Positions 43,303 to 51,983 of a stretch of DNA of 59,423 bases are shown here, piece by piece. Numbering within the stretch: position 1 is the stretch's first letter; every line of letters begins with the position of its first letter. The DNA lies in contig JAEZCC010000019.1 of assembly GCA_023412715.1 (NCBI GenBank), positions 1 through 59,423 on the forward strand, written 5' to 3'. This DNA comes from Bacillota bacterium (lineage in GTDB: Bacteria; Bacillota; Clostridia; Oscillospirales; Acutalibacteraceae). A program made the translations under genes and the position numbers. Under the pieces are notes generated by a model. That model was not told the origin of the DNA, did not search any database, and saw only the letters and a list, made by a program, of their open reading frames with translations.

Positions 43303-44238
43303 ATGAAAGAAAAAATTCTTCTGGACACCGACATTGGGACCGAAGTGGACGATGCGATTACACTTGCGTATTTGCTTGCAAATCCGGACGCGGATCTTAT
43401 GGGCATTACAACCGTAACCGGAGAAGCAGTCCAAAGGGCCCGTCTTGCCAGCGTCCTGTGCCGGATTGCCGGAAAAGAAATCCCCATCTTCCCGGGATGC
43501 GAAAATCCGATTCTGATTTCCCAGAGCGAACGATGGGCGCCCCAGGCGTCAATTCTCGACAAATGGGATCACCAGGATGATTTTCCGGTCAACCAGGCGG
43601 TGCCGTTCCTGCAAAGGACAATACGCGAAAATCCCGGACAGATTACCTTGATTGGAATTGCGCCCCTTACGAATCTTGCGTTGCTGTTCCTGATTGACCC
43701 CGAAATTCCTTCGCTCTTGAAAAAATTGGTTTTAATGTGCGGGTCGCCGGAATATACCCGCTACGACGGAGCCGGAGAAAAAATGAGCGCCATGGAGTGC
43801 GGGCAGCAAATGTCCCTCGCCGGCAAAGGAATCCTTGAAAACAACGCGCTGATTGATCCTCATGCAGCGAAAATTGTTTACAGCGCGCCCGTGAAGACAC
43901 ACTGCACGGTCGGCCTGAATGTAACAAGCCGCCTGATTCAGAAGCCCGAGGTCGCGGAACAGCTTTTTGCAAGTCCCCTTCTGCTGCCCGTTTTAGACAT
44001 AGCAAAAGAGTGGTTCAAGGATGAAAAAAGAATCACGTTCCATGATCCCCTGGCCGCCGTTTCAGTCTTTCATCCGGAAGTCTGTAAATTCGAAAATGGG
44101 AAGATCGAGGTCGAAACGCAAAGCCAAGGTCTGTCGGGGTTCACTTATTGGCGCAGAGACGAAAACGGCCCGCATGCTGTTGCAACAGACGTGGATGCAG
44201 ATTTGTTCTTCCGCTGTCTGTTTGAGCAAATGAAATAA
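43303..44238 (+). CDS. Inosine-uridine-preferring nucleoside hydrolase family protein
   Basis: 311 residues. The N-terminal Ca2+-binding Asp cluster LLDTDIGTEVDDAITLAYLL (Asp 8, 10, 15, 16), the GIAPLTNLALL segment, and the late ligand region ITFHDPLAAVSVF. It cleaves the N-glycosidic bond of nucleosides to a base and a free sugar. I chose the ATG at 43303 after GGGAGGAGATACG rather than the one at 43285. The gene sits between a sugar kinase and a ketose epimerase, an unusual partnership (see findings). Confidence 0.9.
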   Translation: MKEKILLDTDIGTEVDDAITLAYLLANPDADLMGITTVTGEAVQRARLASVLCRIAGKEIPIFPGCENPILISQSERWAPQASILDKWDHQDDFPVNQAVPFLQRTIRENPGQITLIGIAPLTNLALLFLIDPEIPSLLKKLVLMCGSPEYTRYDGAGEKMSAMECGQQMSLAGKGILENNALIDPHAAKIVYSAPVKTHCTVGLNVTSRLIQKPEVAEQLFASPLLLPVLDIAKEWFKDEKRITFHDPLAAVSVFHPEVCKFENGKIEVETQSQGLSGFTYWRRDENGPHAVATDVDADLFFRCLFEQMK

Positions 44239-44253
44239 GGAGAGCCTTGTAAA

Positions 44254-45129
44254 ATGAAATACGGAATTTATTTTGCCTATTGGACCAGGGAATGGTTCGC
44301 CGACTATAAACATTATATTGACAAAATAGCCGCACTGGGCTTTGACGTTCTTGAAATTTCCTGCGCCGCTTTACAGAACACCTACACAACAGATGCCCAA
44401 CTGATTGAACTGCGCGACTACGCAAAAGAAAAAGGAGTTATTCTTACGGCGGGGTACGGCCCGACAAAGCAGCAGAATCTTTCTTCCGCGGATCCCGTGG
44501 TTTATCGCGGCGCCGTTGATTTTTTCCGCAGTCTTCTTCATAAACTGCAGCTGCTGGACATCCATCTTTTGGGCGGCGGCCTTTATTCCTACTGGCCGGT
44601 TGATTTCTCTCAGCCGGTTGATAAGCCCGCCGATTGGAAAAGAGCCGTTCATGGGATAAAGGAAATCTCCAGATTTGCAGAGGACAGCGGCGTGATGCTG
44701 GGGATGGAAGTCTTAAACCGCTATGAAGGATATCTGCTAAACACCTGCGAAGAAGCTCTTGATTTTATCAGCGACGTCAATAGTCCAAACGTTAAGGTCA
44801 TGCTCGATACTTTCCATATGAATATCGAAGAGGACAATATCGGAGCGGCAATCCGCATGGCGGGGGATCAGCTATGCCATCTGCACCTTGGGGAACAAAA
44901 CAGGCGGGTTCCCGGAAAAGGCTGCATCCCCTGGGCGGAGATAGGACAAGCGCTTCGTGATATTCACTATAGCGGAGCCGCCGTTATGGAGCCCTTTGTA
45001 ATGAGCGGCGGTACGATCGGCTCCGAAATCAAAGTCTGGCGCAATTTAATTTCTGACGATTCGGAGGCGGCTCTTGACCGCGATGCAAAGGGTGCGCTGG
45101 AATTTGTAAAACATGTATTCGGTATTTAA
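44254..45129 (+). CDS. D-allulose (psicose) 3-epimerase
   Basis: 291-residue TIM barrel that converts D-allulose and D-fructose (or tagatose/sorbose) at C3. From memory it follows the Clostridium cellulolyticum enzyme closely: MKYGIYFAYW start, VKVMLDTFHMNIEED, NRRVPGKGCIPW, VMEPFV. Catalytic and metal residues align with an offset of two: Glu152, Asp185, His188, His211, Arg217, Glu246. The gene ends the operon and is followed by a large terminator at 45189. Confidence 0.9.
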   Translation: MKYGIYFAYWTREWFADYKHYIDKIAALGFDVLEISCAALQNTYTTDAQLIELRDYAKEKGVILTAGYGPTKQQNLSSADPVVYRGAVDFFRSLLHKLQLLDIHLLGGGLYSYWPVDFSQPVDKPADWKRAVHGIKEISRFAEDSGVMLGMEVLNRYEGYLLNTCEEALDFISDVNSPNVKVMLDTFHMNIEEDNIGAAIRMAGDQLCHLHLGEQNRRVPGKGCIPWAEIGQALRDIHYSGAAVMEPFVMSGGTIGSEIKVWRNLISDDSEAALDRDAKGALEFVKHVFGI

Positions 45130-45188
45130 GCATTAGAGCTTAAGCAGGAAAGTATGTGAATTTCACAGACAAAAACAGTATATCAAAT

Positions 45189-45262
45189 TATCCGGCTCAA
45201 GAAAGCGAGGTCCTGTCTTTTCAAGACAGGACCTCTAAAAATTTTCGAGCCGGATATTTTTT
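45189..45262 (+). terminator. Long double-stem terminator of the sugar operon
   Basis: Outer stem TATCCGGCTC/GAGCCGGATA (45189-45198 with 45247-45256) encloses an inner 12-bp stem AGGTCCTGTCTT/AAGACAGGACCT and is followed by eight Ts. Confidence 0.85.
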
Positions 45263-45367
45263 AGGCGCACCATTGAGCGGACGATATTTTTTCCGTGGCA
45301 CAGAATTGATCTATCTTATAGCCGATTCTGAAAAGAGCAAATATATAAATTATTTTAAGCTGTTTTG

Positions 45368-45396
45368 TTGTTTTCAGCGCTTTTATGTGATAATAT
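45368..45396 (+). promoter_or_regulatory. gdhA promoter
   Basis: TTGTTT (45368-45373), 17 bases, TAATAT (45391-45396), 64 bases before the start codon. Confidence 0.65.
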
Positions 45397-45460
45397 GTTA
45401 AATAAATAATGTTGCACTGACCTTCACTTTCCAAATTTCACTGAAACAGGGGGATACGCA

Positions 45461-46792
45461 ATGTCTTATGTCAACGACCAGCTGAACGAGCTGGCCCGTA
45501 CAAATCCAGATCAGCCGGAATTTATCCAGGCGGCCACAACGGTTTTGAAATCGCTGGAACCGGTGATTGAGAAAACGCCGCAGTACCAAAGGGCCGGCAT
45601 TCTGGAACGTCTGACCGAGCCCGACCGGCAGATTAAATTCCGGGTCGCGTGGGTGGACGACGCCGGCCGCGTCAGGGTCAACCGCGGCTACCGCGTTCAG
45701 TTCAACAACGCAATCGGGCCTTACAAGGGCGGCCTGCGCTTTCATCCTTCCGTAAACATCAGCATCATCAAATTTCTCGGCCTCGAGCAGATTTTCAAGA
45801 ATTCGCTGACTGGCCTGCCCATCGGCGGAGGAAAAGGTGGCTCGGATTTCGATCCGAAAGGGAAATCCGAACGCGAGGTCATGGCCTTCTGCCAGAGCTT
45901 CATGACGGAGCTGTACCGCCATATCGGCCCGGACGTGGACGTCCCCGCCGGCGATATCGGCGTCGGTTCGCGCGAAATCGGGTATCTCTACGGGCAGTAC
46001 AAACGAATCACCACCCACTATGAGGGCATTCTGACCGGCAAAAAGCTTTCTTACGGCGGGTCGCTTGCGCGCACGGAGGCAACCGGCTTCGGCCTTCTGT
46101 ACTTCTTGGACGCCATGCTGAAGGCGAACGGAAAATCCGTACAGGGGAAAACCGCCGTCGTCTCCGGCTCCGGGAACGTGGCCATCTACGCCTGCCAGAA
46201 GGCGCAGGAAATGGGGGCGAAGGTCGTCGCCATGTGCGATTCGACCGGCTGGATCCACGACAGGGACGGGATCGACCTCCGGGCCGTCAAGGAAATCAAG
46301 GAAGTCAGGCGGGGCCGTATCCGCGAATATCAGGCGGAGCACCCGCACGCCGAATACCACGAGGGCAGAGGGATCTGGAATGTGCCCTGCGAGATCGCCC
46401 TGCCCTGCGCGACGCAGAACGAGCTTCTGCTGGACGATGCAAAGCAGCTGGTGAAAAACGGCGTCTTCGCCGTGGCGGAAGGCGCCAATATGCCGACCTC
46501 GCCGGAAGCGACGGAATATTTCCAGAAAAACGGCGTCCTGTTCGCCCCGGGCAAAGCGTCCAACGCGGGCGGCGTCGGTGTCTCGGCGCTTGAGATGTGT
46601 CAGAACAGCGCGCGCCTTTCCTGGACATTCGAGGAAGTCGACGGCAGACTGAAGCAGATTATGGGCAGCATTTTCGGGCACGTCTCCGCGGCGGCGGAAG
46701 AATACGGCACCCCGAAGAATTACGTGGTGGGGGCGAACATCGCCGGTTTTCTCAAGGTCGCCGACGCCATGCTTGCCCAGGGCATCGTCTGA
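45461..46792 (+). CDS. gdhA: NADP-type glutamate dehydrogenase
   Basis: 443 residues, hexameric-type GDH that aminates 2-oxoglutarate with ammonium. PYKGGLRFHPSVNISIIKFL, the catalytic-Lys region LPIGGGKGGSDFDPKGKS, PAGDIGVGSREIGYLYG, and the Rossmann motif VSGSGNVAIYACQKA. Ammonium assimilation is shared by all lifestyles and does not by itself indicate nitrogen fixation. Flanked by its own promoter and terminator. Confidence 0.96.
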   Translation: MSYVNDQLNELARTNPDQPEFIQAATTVLKSLEPVIEKTPQYQRAGILERLTEPDRQIKFRVAWVDDAGRVRVNRGYRVQFNNAIGPYKGGLRFHPSVNISIIKFLGLEQIFKNSLTGLPIGGGKGGSDFDPKGKSEREVMAFCQSFMTELYRHIGPDVDVPAGDIGVGSREIGYLYGQYKRITTHYEGILTGKKLSYGGSLARTEATGFGLLYFLDAMLKANGKSVQGKTAVVSGSGNVAIYACQKAQEMGAKVVAMCDSTGWIHDRDGIDLRAVKEIKEVRRGRIREYQAEHPHAEYHEGRGIWNVPCEIALPCATQNELLLDDAKQLVKNGVFAVAEGANMPTSPEATEYFQKNGVLFAPGKASNAGGVGVSALEMCQNSARLSWTFEEVDGRLKQIMGSIFGHVSAAAEEYGTPKNYVVGANIAGFLKVADAMLAQGIV

Positions 46793-46810
46793 ATCCGCCT
46801 TTCTCCGCAA

Positions 46811-46848
46811 AAAAAACAGACAGGCTCTTTCGAGCTTGTCTGTTTTTT
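46811..46848. terminator. Bidirectional terminator between gdhA and the P1 peptidase
   Basis: AAAAAACAGACAGGCTC pairs with GAGCTTGTCTGTTTTTT around TTTC. The stem resembles the one at 36535. Confidence 0.85.
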
Positions 46849-46900
46849 CATGCCATCCGCCGCGGGGCGGATTCGGAAGCTTTTCATGAAAAACGGCCGG

Positions 46901-47887
46901 TCAGGACGGCCGACGGCCCTTTTCCGAAAATAAATCCCGGTAAGCGGGAAAACCGGCGAGCGGCCTCGCCTGAACGACGCCCTGTAAAATCGCGTTTTCC
47001 ACGGCCCGCGCAGCCAGAGCGGCGACCGCGTTGAAATCCGCCCGCACCCTGCCGGTCGCCATGGCGAAGATGGTGTCGCCGTCAAACGTCGTGTGGGCGG
47101 GAGAAACCGCCCGGGCAATACCGTCCTGCGAAACGGAAGCAAGCCGGTTCGCCTCCGCCTTGGTCAGGACGGCGTTCGTGGCCACCACGCCGATGATGGT
47201 GTTTCCGCTGAAAATATCCGCGCTGTCCCGGTAGCCGCGGATCAGAATCGATTCCCCGCCTGCAAACGACCGCCGGTCGTCGTTCAGGGTCCCGGCAAGA
47301 ATGCGGCCCGTCTCCGGGTCCCGGACGTCACCCACGCAGTTGACCGCGACGACGGCGCCCACCATGAGCTCGCCCGTCTTCAGGCAGAAGGAGCCAATCC
47401 CGCCCTTCATGGCGCAGGAAGGCCCCTTCATCTTGCCGACCGTGGCCCCGGTCCCGGCGCCGACGCTACCCTGCGCGAACATGGCTTCACGGGCATTCCG
47501 GCAGGCCTCGTACCCCATCGCCTTGTCCGGCCGGACCCTCCAGTCCCCGCATTTGAGGTCGAACAGCACGGCGCCGCACACAATGGGCACCTTCGTCACG
47601 CTTACGTCGCGCCCGACGCCGCGTTCTTCAAGGTACTGCATCACGCCCGCTGCCGCATCCAGGCCGAACGCACTTCCGCCCGCAAGCAGCACGGCGTGGA
47701 CGGCGGAGCGCAGAGCGGCCGGGTTCAGCGCATCCGTTTCCCTGGTGCTGGGCGACCCGCCGCGGACGTCGACGCCGGCGACGGCCCCTTCCTCGCAGAT
47801 CACGACGGTGCAGCCGGTGGCCGCGTCGAAATTCTGGGCGTGTCCCACCCTGATTCCGCCGATGTCGGTAAAATCCGCCTGCTCCAT
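46901..47887 (-). CDS. P1 family peptidase (DmpA-like, S58)
   Basis: 328 residues. DIGGIRVGHAQNFDAATGCT start, AVHAVLLAGGSAFGLDAAAG, SVGAGTGATVGKMKG and the C-terminal VVATNAVLTKAEANRLA are typical of this Ntn-fold aminopeptidase family. Start at 47887 (MEQADFTDIGGIRVG); the longer frame to 47929 would overlap coaC. It follows coaC by one base and may be co-transcribed with the coenzyme A genes. Its substrate is unknown. Confidence 0.88.
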   Translation of the reverse strand: MEQADFTDIGGIRVGHAQNFDAATGCTVVICEEGAVAGVDVRGGSPSTRETDALNPAALRSAVHAVLLAGGSAFGLDAAAGVMQYLEERGVGRDVSVTKVPIVCGAVLFDLKCGDWRVRPDKAMGYEACRNAREAMFAQGSVGAGTGATVGKMKGPSCAMKGGIGSFCLKTGELMVGAVVAVNCVGDVRDPETGRILAGTLNDDRRSFAGGESILIRGYRDSADIFSGNTIIGVVATNAVLTKAEANRLASVSQDGIARAVSPAHTTFDGDTIFAMATGRVRADFNAVAALAARAVENAILQGVVQARPLAGFPAYRDLFSEKGRRPS

Positions 47888-47888
47888 C

Positions 47889-48434
47889 TTATCTCTCTTC
47901 CCGCAGGCGCTTTTCCACCGTGGCGACAATCGCGTCCACGTCGGCCAGCGCGCCCTTCCCCAGGTCGCCGCAGGCCAGGCGGGCTTCCCTCGGCTCGATG
48001 ATTTCGAAGCCGTACTGTTTCAGCTTTTCAAGATTTTCCCGGACGATCGGATTTTCGTACATCGCGGTGTTCATGGCGGGGGCGATCAGCCGCGGGACGC
48101 CCCGTACGGCCAAGACCACGGTGGAGAGCATGTCGTCCGCGATGCCATTCGCCATTTTGGCGATAATGTCGGCGGAAGCCGGCGCCACGAGCAGCAGGTC
48201 GGCCTTTTTCGCAAGGGAGATGTGCTCGACCTCGCGCGGGTAGTCCGTCTGGAACACGTCGGTGTAAACGCGGTTTCTCGAAAGGGTCTGCAGCGTCAGC
48301 GGGGTGATGAACCCCGCCCCGCCCTTTGTCAGAATCACGTCGACGTTATAGCCGTCCTTCGTCAGGATGTTGGCGAGGTCGGCGGCCTTGTAGGCAGCGA
48401 TGCTGCCCGTCACGCCCAGCAGGATGTTTTTCAT
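47889..48434 (-). CDS. coaC: Phosphopantothenoylcysteine decarboxylase
   Basis: 181-residue flavoprotein: LGVTGSIAAYKAADLANIL (FMN), the PASADIIAKMANGIADDMLS helix, the PAMNTAMYENP active-site motif and the substrate clamp ACGDLGKGALAD. It decarboxylates 4'-phosphopantothenoylcysteine in CoA synthesis. Here CoaC is a separate protein, with CoaB overlapping upstream by 4 bases. Confidence 0.92.
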   Translation of the reverse strand: MKNILLGVTGSIAAYKAADLANILTKDGYNVDVILTKGGAGFITPLTLQTLSRNRVYTDVFQTDYPREVEHISLAKKADLLLVAPASADIIAKMANGIADDMLSTVVLAVRGVPRLIAPAMNTAMYENPIVRENLEKLKQYGFEIIEPREARLACGDLGKGALADVDAIVATVEKRLREER

Positions 48435-49225
48435 GTCCGCGCCTCCTCTTCGATGCGGAGCAGCACGCTCCGGACGATTTCCCTTGCGATTTCAGCCTTG
48501 GTCTCCAGCCGCACACAGGACCGGTCGGAAGAAATCAGGTACCCTGCGTGCCGGCCGCCGCCGATTTCGCTCAGATCGTTGGCGAGCACAAAATCGCACG
48601 AATTCTTTTCGAGGACCTCGCGGCCCGCCTCCAGAAGCAGCGGCGTCTCCACGCCGCTGAGCAGCTTGAAGCCGACCAGCACGGCGGAGGGCTGCAGGGC
48701 CTTGAAAAGCCCGATGAGCTTCGGCGTCTGCTTCATGTTCAGAATGAGATCGGGATAATTGGAGCCGACCTTCGCGTCCCGAGCCAGCAGGCGGTCGTTT
48801 TCGCGGATGCAGCCCGCGAGAAAGCCGGCAAGCGCGCCCTCGTCCGCAAACGAATGCCCGGAAAGGGGGAACAGCCGGCCGGCGAGATACCCCGCCAGAT
48901 TTTCCGCCGTGGTCAGGCCGGCGGCGGTGTAGTCGCTGACCGCCATGGAATGGACGGCGGCGTCGATTTTTTCGGTCCGGAGCAGCTTCGACAAAGCTTC
49001 CCCGGCCCCCTGCGCTCCGTGCACCGTCACCCGCTCGAGGCATTCCAGCTCCGGTACGGCGGCCCCCGGTTCGCAGACATAATAGATTTTCTCCGCCCGG
49101 TCCCCGGCCTGCCGGACGAATTCTTCGGCGGTCAGGCTGCCCAGCCTGCCCGTGGCCGTGTTGGCAATCTTGCGGACCGGGTCTATTTTTTCGGTCGTCC
49201 CGCCCGCGGTGATGATGATCTTCAT
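48431..49225 (-). CDS. coaB: Phosphopantothenate-cysteine ligase (stand-alone CoaB)
   Basis: 264 residues. IITAGGTTEKIDPVRKIANT is the CoaB nucleotide-binding start, followed by SMAVSDYT and NDLSEIGGGRH with the ANDLS motif, as in stand-alone CoaB of Firmicutes. It joins cysteine to 4'-phosphopantothenate, so it consumes cysteine. Start at 49225 (MKIIITAGGT) matches the family; an upstream ATG at 49261 is possible but not needed. Confidence 0.9.
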   Translation of the reverse strand: MKIIITAGGTTEKIDPVRKIANTATGRLGSLTAEEFVRQAGDRAEKIYYVCEPGAAVPELECLERVTVHGAQGAGEALSKLLRTEKIDAAVHSMAVSDYTAAGLTTAENLAGYLAGRLFPLSGHSFADEGALAGFLAGCIRENDRLLARDAKVGSNYPDLILNMKQTPKLIGLFKALQPSAVLVGFKLLSGVETPLLLEAGREVLEKNSCDFVLANDLSEIGGGRHAGYLISSDRSCVRLETKAEIAREIVRSVLLRIEEEART

Positions 49226-49314
49226 ATGATTCAGACATTCCTCGCATCGGTTTTTCTTCATTGTAGCACGCGGCAGGGGGAAAGTAAATTTCATCTTTGC
49301 CGTTTACGCGCAGC

Positions 49315-49349
49315 AAAGGCCATCCCGGCTGAAAACGGGAATGGCCTTT
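49315..49349. terminator. Terminator after metQ
   Basis: AAAGGCCATCCCG pairs with CGGGAATGGCCTTT (49315-49327 with 49336-49349), 33 bases past the metQ stop on the minus strand. Confidence 0.75.
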
Positions 49350-49381
49350 GGCTCCGGGCTGTATTTTATCCGCTTTTCGGG

Positions 49382-50266
49382 TTAAAACGCGGGGATGACG
49401 GCGCCCTTGTATTTGTCCTCGATGAACTTCTTCACTTCCGGGGTGTTCAGGGCCTCGCGCAGCTTCACGACGGCCGGGTCGTTCACGCGGGCCGACTTGG
49501 TGACGAGGATGTTCGCGTAGGGGGAATCCGCCCCTTCGCGGAACAGCGCGGTCGTGGCGTCGATGCCGGCGTCGAGGATCTTGTTCGTGTTCGTGATATA
49601 GATGTCGAACTGGTCGCGCACGCGGATAATCTGCGCGGAATCCAGCTCCTGAATTTTGATCGGCTTCACGTAGGTGGCGATGTCCTGCACGGTCGCGGAA
49701 TAGTTTTTCAGGCCGCTCTTGAGCTTGATGAAACCGTTGTCTTCCAGAATCTTCAGCGCGCGGTATTCGTTCGTGGTGTCGTTGGGGATGACGACGGTCG
49801 CGCTGGCGGGGACGTCGGCAAGCTTCTTGTATTTGACGGAGTAGGCGCCGATCGGCTCGACATGGACCTTTCCGGCCGAGGCGAGGTCATAGCCCTTTTC
49901 CGTCTTCACCGACTCGAGGTAAGGAAGGTGCTGGAAGAAGTTCACGTCGAATTCGCCGTCGTTGGTGCGCTCGTTGGCCAGCGAGTCCCCGTTGCTGTCA
50001 AGCACCGTGATCTGCAGATCGACGCCCTCTTCTTTCAGCTTGGGCTTGACAAAGTTCAGCAGCTCCACGTGAGGGACGGGGTCGGCCGCCACCTTCAGCA
50101 CGGTGAGCGCCGCGGAGGACGCGGGCGCGGAGGCGGCCTCCGACGCGGGAGCCTGCGAAGCGGGTGAGGAGGAGGAAGCCGGCGACGACGCGCCTGCGCA
50201 GCCGGAGAGGGTGAGAGACGCGGTGAGAACGGCCGTCAGCAAAACGGACAGACTTTGCTTTTTCAT
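49382..50266 (-). CDS. metQ: Methionine ABC transporter binding lipoprotein MetQ
   Basis: 294 residues, lipoprotein signal with lipobox LSGC (Cys at about 23), a Ser/Ala/Pro linker to about 50, then the NlpA/MetQ domain (LKVAADPVPHVELLNFVKPK, NFFQHLPYLES, VVIPNDTTNEYRALKILEDN, and AQIIRVRDQFDIYITNTNKI). The family binds methionine and relatives. Last gene of metNIQ, following metI by 29 bases. Confidence 0.93.
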   Translation of the reverse strand: MKKQSLSVLLTAVLTASLTLSGCAGASSPASSSSPASQAPASEAASAPASSAALTVLKVAADPVPHVELLNFVKPKLKEEGVDLQITVLDSNGDSLANERTNDGEFDVNFFQHLPYLESVKTEKGYDLASAGKVHVEPIGAYSVKYKKLADVPASATVVIPNDTTNEYRALKILEDNGFIKLKSGLKNYSATVQDIATYVKPIKIQELDSAQIIRVRDQFDIYITNTNKILDAGIDATTALFREGADSPYANILVTKSARVNDPAVVKLREALNTPEVKKFIEDKYKGAVIPAF

Positions 50267-50295
50267 AATAAAACCTCTTTTCTAATTTGGGGCAG

Positions 50296-51006
50296 TCAGA
50301 CAAGAAAACGCTTTTTGAGAAGATGCCGCGAGACGAAATCCCCGGTCAGCTGCACGGCTTCGACCAGCACCACCAGCACCAGCACGGCGGCGATGAGGAT
50401 GTCGGTCTTGAAACGGGTGTAGCCGAACCGTACCGCCACGTCGCCGAGGCCGCCGGCCCCGAAGGTGCCGGCAAGCGCCGTCGTGGAGATGATGGCGATG
50501 ACGGCGATGGTGAAGTTGCGCACGAGGGACGGCAGCGCTTCCGGCAGAAGAACCTTGAAGATAATCTGCAGGTTTGTCGTCCCCATGGATTTTGCCGCCT
50601 CGAGCTTCCCTTTTTCCACCTCGAGGATGCTGCTTTCCACCAGCCTGCCGAACATCGGCACGCAGCTTGCCACAAGCGCGATGATGCAGGCCTGCGGCCC
50701 GTAGGAGATGCCGATGATCAGGCGGGAAAGCGGAAGGGTCAGGATAATCAGGATCATGGAGGGAAGGGACCGGAGCACGTTGACGACGGAGCCGAGGATC
50801 CGGTTGAACGCCGGCATCGGGTGCACGCCGTTTTTGTCGGTCGCAACAAGGATGATGCCCAGCAGCACCCCAAGCAGCAGCGTCAGCACCGTCGTGACGG
50901 CCGTCATGTAAAGGGTGTCCAGAATCGCCGGGGCGACGATGGCCCAGGTCTCGGCGCTGAAAGCGCTTTTCAGAACGCCGAACAGGTCGCTGTTGTTGAA
51001 ATTCAT
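50296..51006 (-). CDS. metI: Methionine ABC transporter permease MetI
   Basis: 236 residues, five membrane segments, EAA loop region ESSILEVEKGKLEAAKSMG (about 134-152), typical MetI. The start overlaps the end of metN by 4 bases. Confidence 0.93.
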   Translation of the reverse strand: MNFNNSDLFGVLKSAFSAETWAIVAPAILDTLYMTAVTTVLTLLLGVLLGIILVATDKNGVHPMPAFNRILGSVVNVLRSLPSMILIILTLPLSRLIIGISYGPQACIIALVASCVPMFGRLVESSILEVEKGKLEAAKSMGTTNLQIIFKVLLPEALPSLVRNFTIAVIAIISTTALAGTFGAGGLGDVAVRFGYTRFKTDILIAAVLVLVVLVEAVQLTGDFVSRHLLKKRFLV

Positions 51007-51797
51007 ATGCCCTCCCCTTCCCCGAACCAGCGGTCCGCGTTGAACTGGGTATTGATCCGGATAAAGAGCTTCGCCGTATCGCTTTTCGGGTTGCGGAACA
51101 GCTCCTCCGCCGTGCCGCGCTCCGCGATGGTCCCGTTCTCCAGCACGGCGACGTGGTTGCAGATGTAGCGCACCACCTCCAGCTCGTGGGTGATGAGGAC
51201 GATGGTCAGGCCCAGCTTGCGGTTGATGTCCTTGAGCAGGTCGAGCACGGAAAGGGTCGTCTGCGGGTCGAGCGCCGAGGTGGCCTCGTCGCTCAGAAGG
51301 ACGTCCGGGTTGTTGGCGAGGGCGCGGGCGATGCCGACCCTCTGCTTCTGCCCGCCGGAGAGCTGGCCGGGGTAGCAGTTCACCTTGTCGCCCAGCTCCA
51401 CAAGATCCAGAATCTCAAGCACGCGGCTTCTGAGCTTCCTGCGCGGGTAGCCGGCGATCTCCAGCGGGTAGGCGACGTTCCGGTACACCGTGCGCGAGTC
51501 GAACAGGTTGAAGTGCTGGAAGATCATGCCTATTTTCTGCCGGTACGCGTTGAGCTCCCTTTTGCCGAGGCCGGTGATTTCGTGATCCCCGATGACGATC
51601 GTGCCGGCGTCGGGCGATTCCATCCGGTTGATACATCGGATCATGGTGGACTTCCCTGCGCCGCTGAAGCCGACGATCCCGAAGATATCCCCCTTCCCGA
51701 TCGCAAGGTCGATCCCCTTCAGGACCTCGACGTCCCCGTCTTTGGTGTGGAAGGTCTTCGTCAGGCCCTTGATGGTGATAAACGGGTTTGTATCCAT
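51003..51797 (-). CDS. metN: Methionine ABC transporter ATPase MetN, short form
   Basis: 264 residues: Walker A GFSGAGKST, Q-loop FQHFNLF, signature LSGGQKQRVGIARAL, Walker B VLLSDEATSALDP. The DEATSALDP block is characteristic of MetN. The C-terminal NIL/ACT-like domain that lets E. coli MetN (about 343 residues) sense internal methionine is missing: the protein ends soon after the ATPase core. The ATG at 51797 follows AAGGAGG. A terminator-like hairpin (51817-51856) lies right before the ribosome site. Confidence 0.92.
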   Translation of the reverse strand: MDTNPFITIKGLTKTFHTKDGDVEVLKGIDLAIGKGDIFGIVGFSGAGKSTMIRCINRMESPDAGTIVIGDHEITGLGKRELNAYRQKIGMIFQHFNLFDSRTVYRNVAYPLEIAGYPRRKLRSRVLEILDLVELGDKVNCYPGQLSGGQKQRVGIARALANNPDVLLSDEATSALDPQTTLSVLDLLKDINRKLGLTIVLITHELEVVRYICNHVAVLENGTIAERGTAEELFRNPKSDTAKLFIRINTQFNADRWFGEGEGI

Positions 51798-51816
51798 GCC
51801 GTCCTCCTTAAGCAGA

Positions 51817-51856
51817 AATAAAAACGGGGGTCCGCCCCGCACGGGCCGGACCCCCG
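51817..51856 (-). terminator. Terminator/attenuator between the nitrogenase-like genes and metN
   Basis: On the minus strand a 10-bp stem CGGGGGTCCG/CGGACCCCCG with inner G/C pairs is followed by a T-run just before the metN ribosome site. It ends the upstream operon or controls read-through into metNIQ. The 186-base gap (51798-51983) holds no gene, and I find neither a SAM-I riboswitch core nor a T-box signature. Confidence 0.75.
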
Positions 51857-51983
51857 CCTGAAACACGTTCACGGGGAGAAGGTGCTCTCCCGGCAAACCG
51901 GCGGGGCGCATCGGCGCGGCATGGGCATAGCGGGGCACGGGGAAACGCTTTTCCCGCAGCGCATTCGGCACGCTCCCGGACAA

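Noticed and set aside
45461..46792. gdhA as evidence for nitrogen fixation
   Set aside because: Glutamate dehydrogenase is a general enzyme with its own promoter and terminator and is not linked to the nitrogenase-like operon.
51798..51983. SAM riboswitch or T-box before metN
   Set aside because: The leader has a terminator but not the conserved core of SAM-I nor the T-box sequence; only the hairpin is supported.
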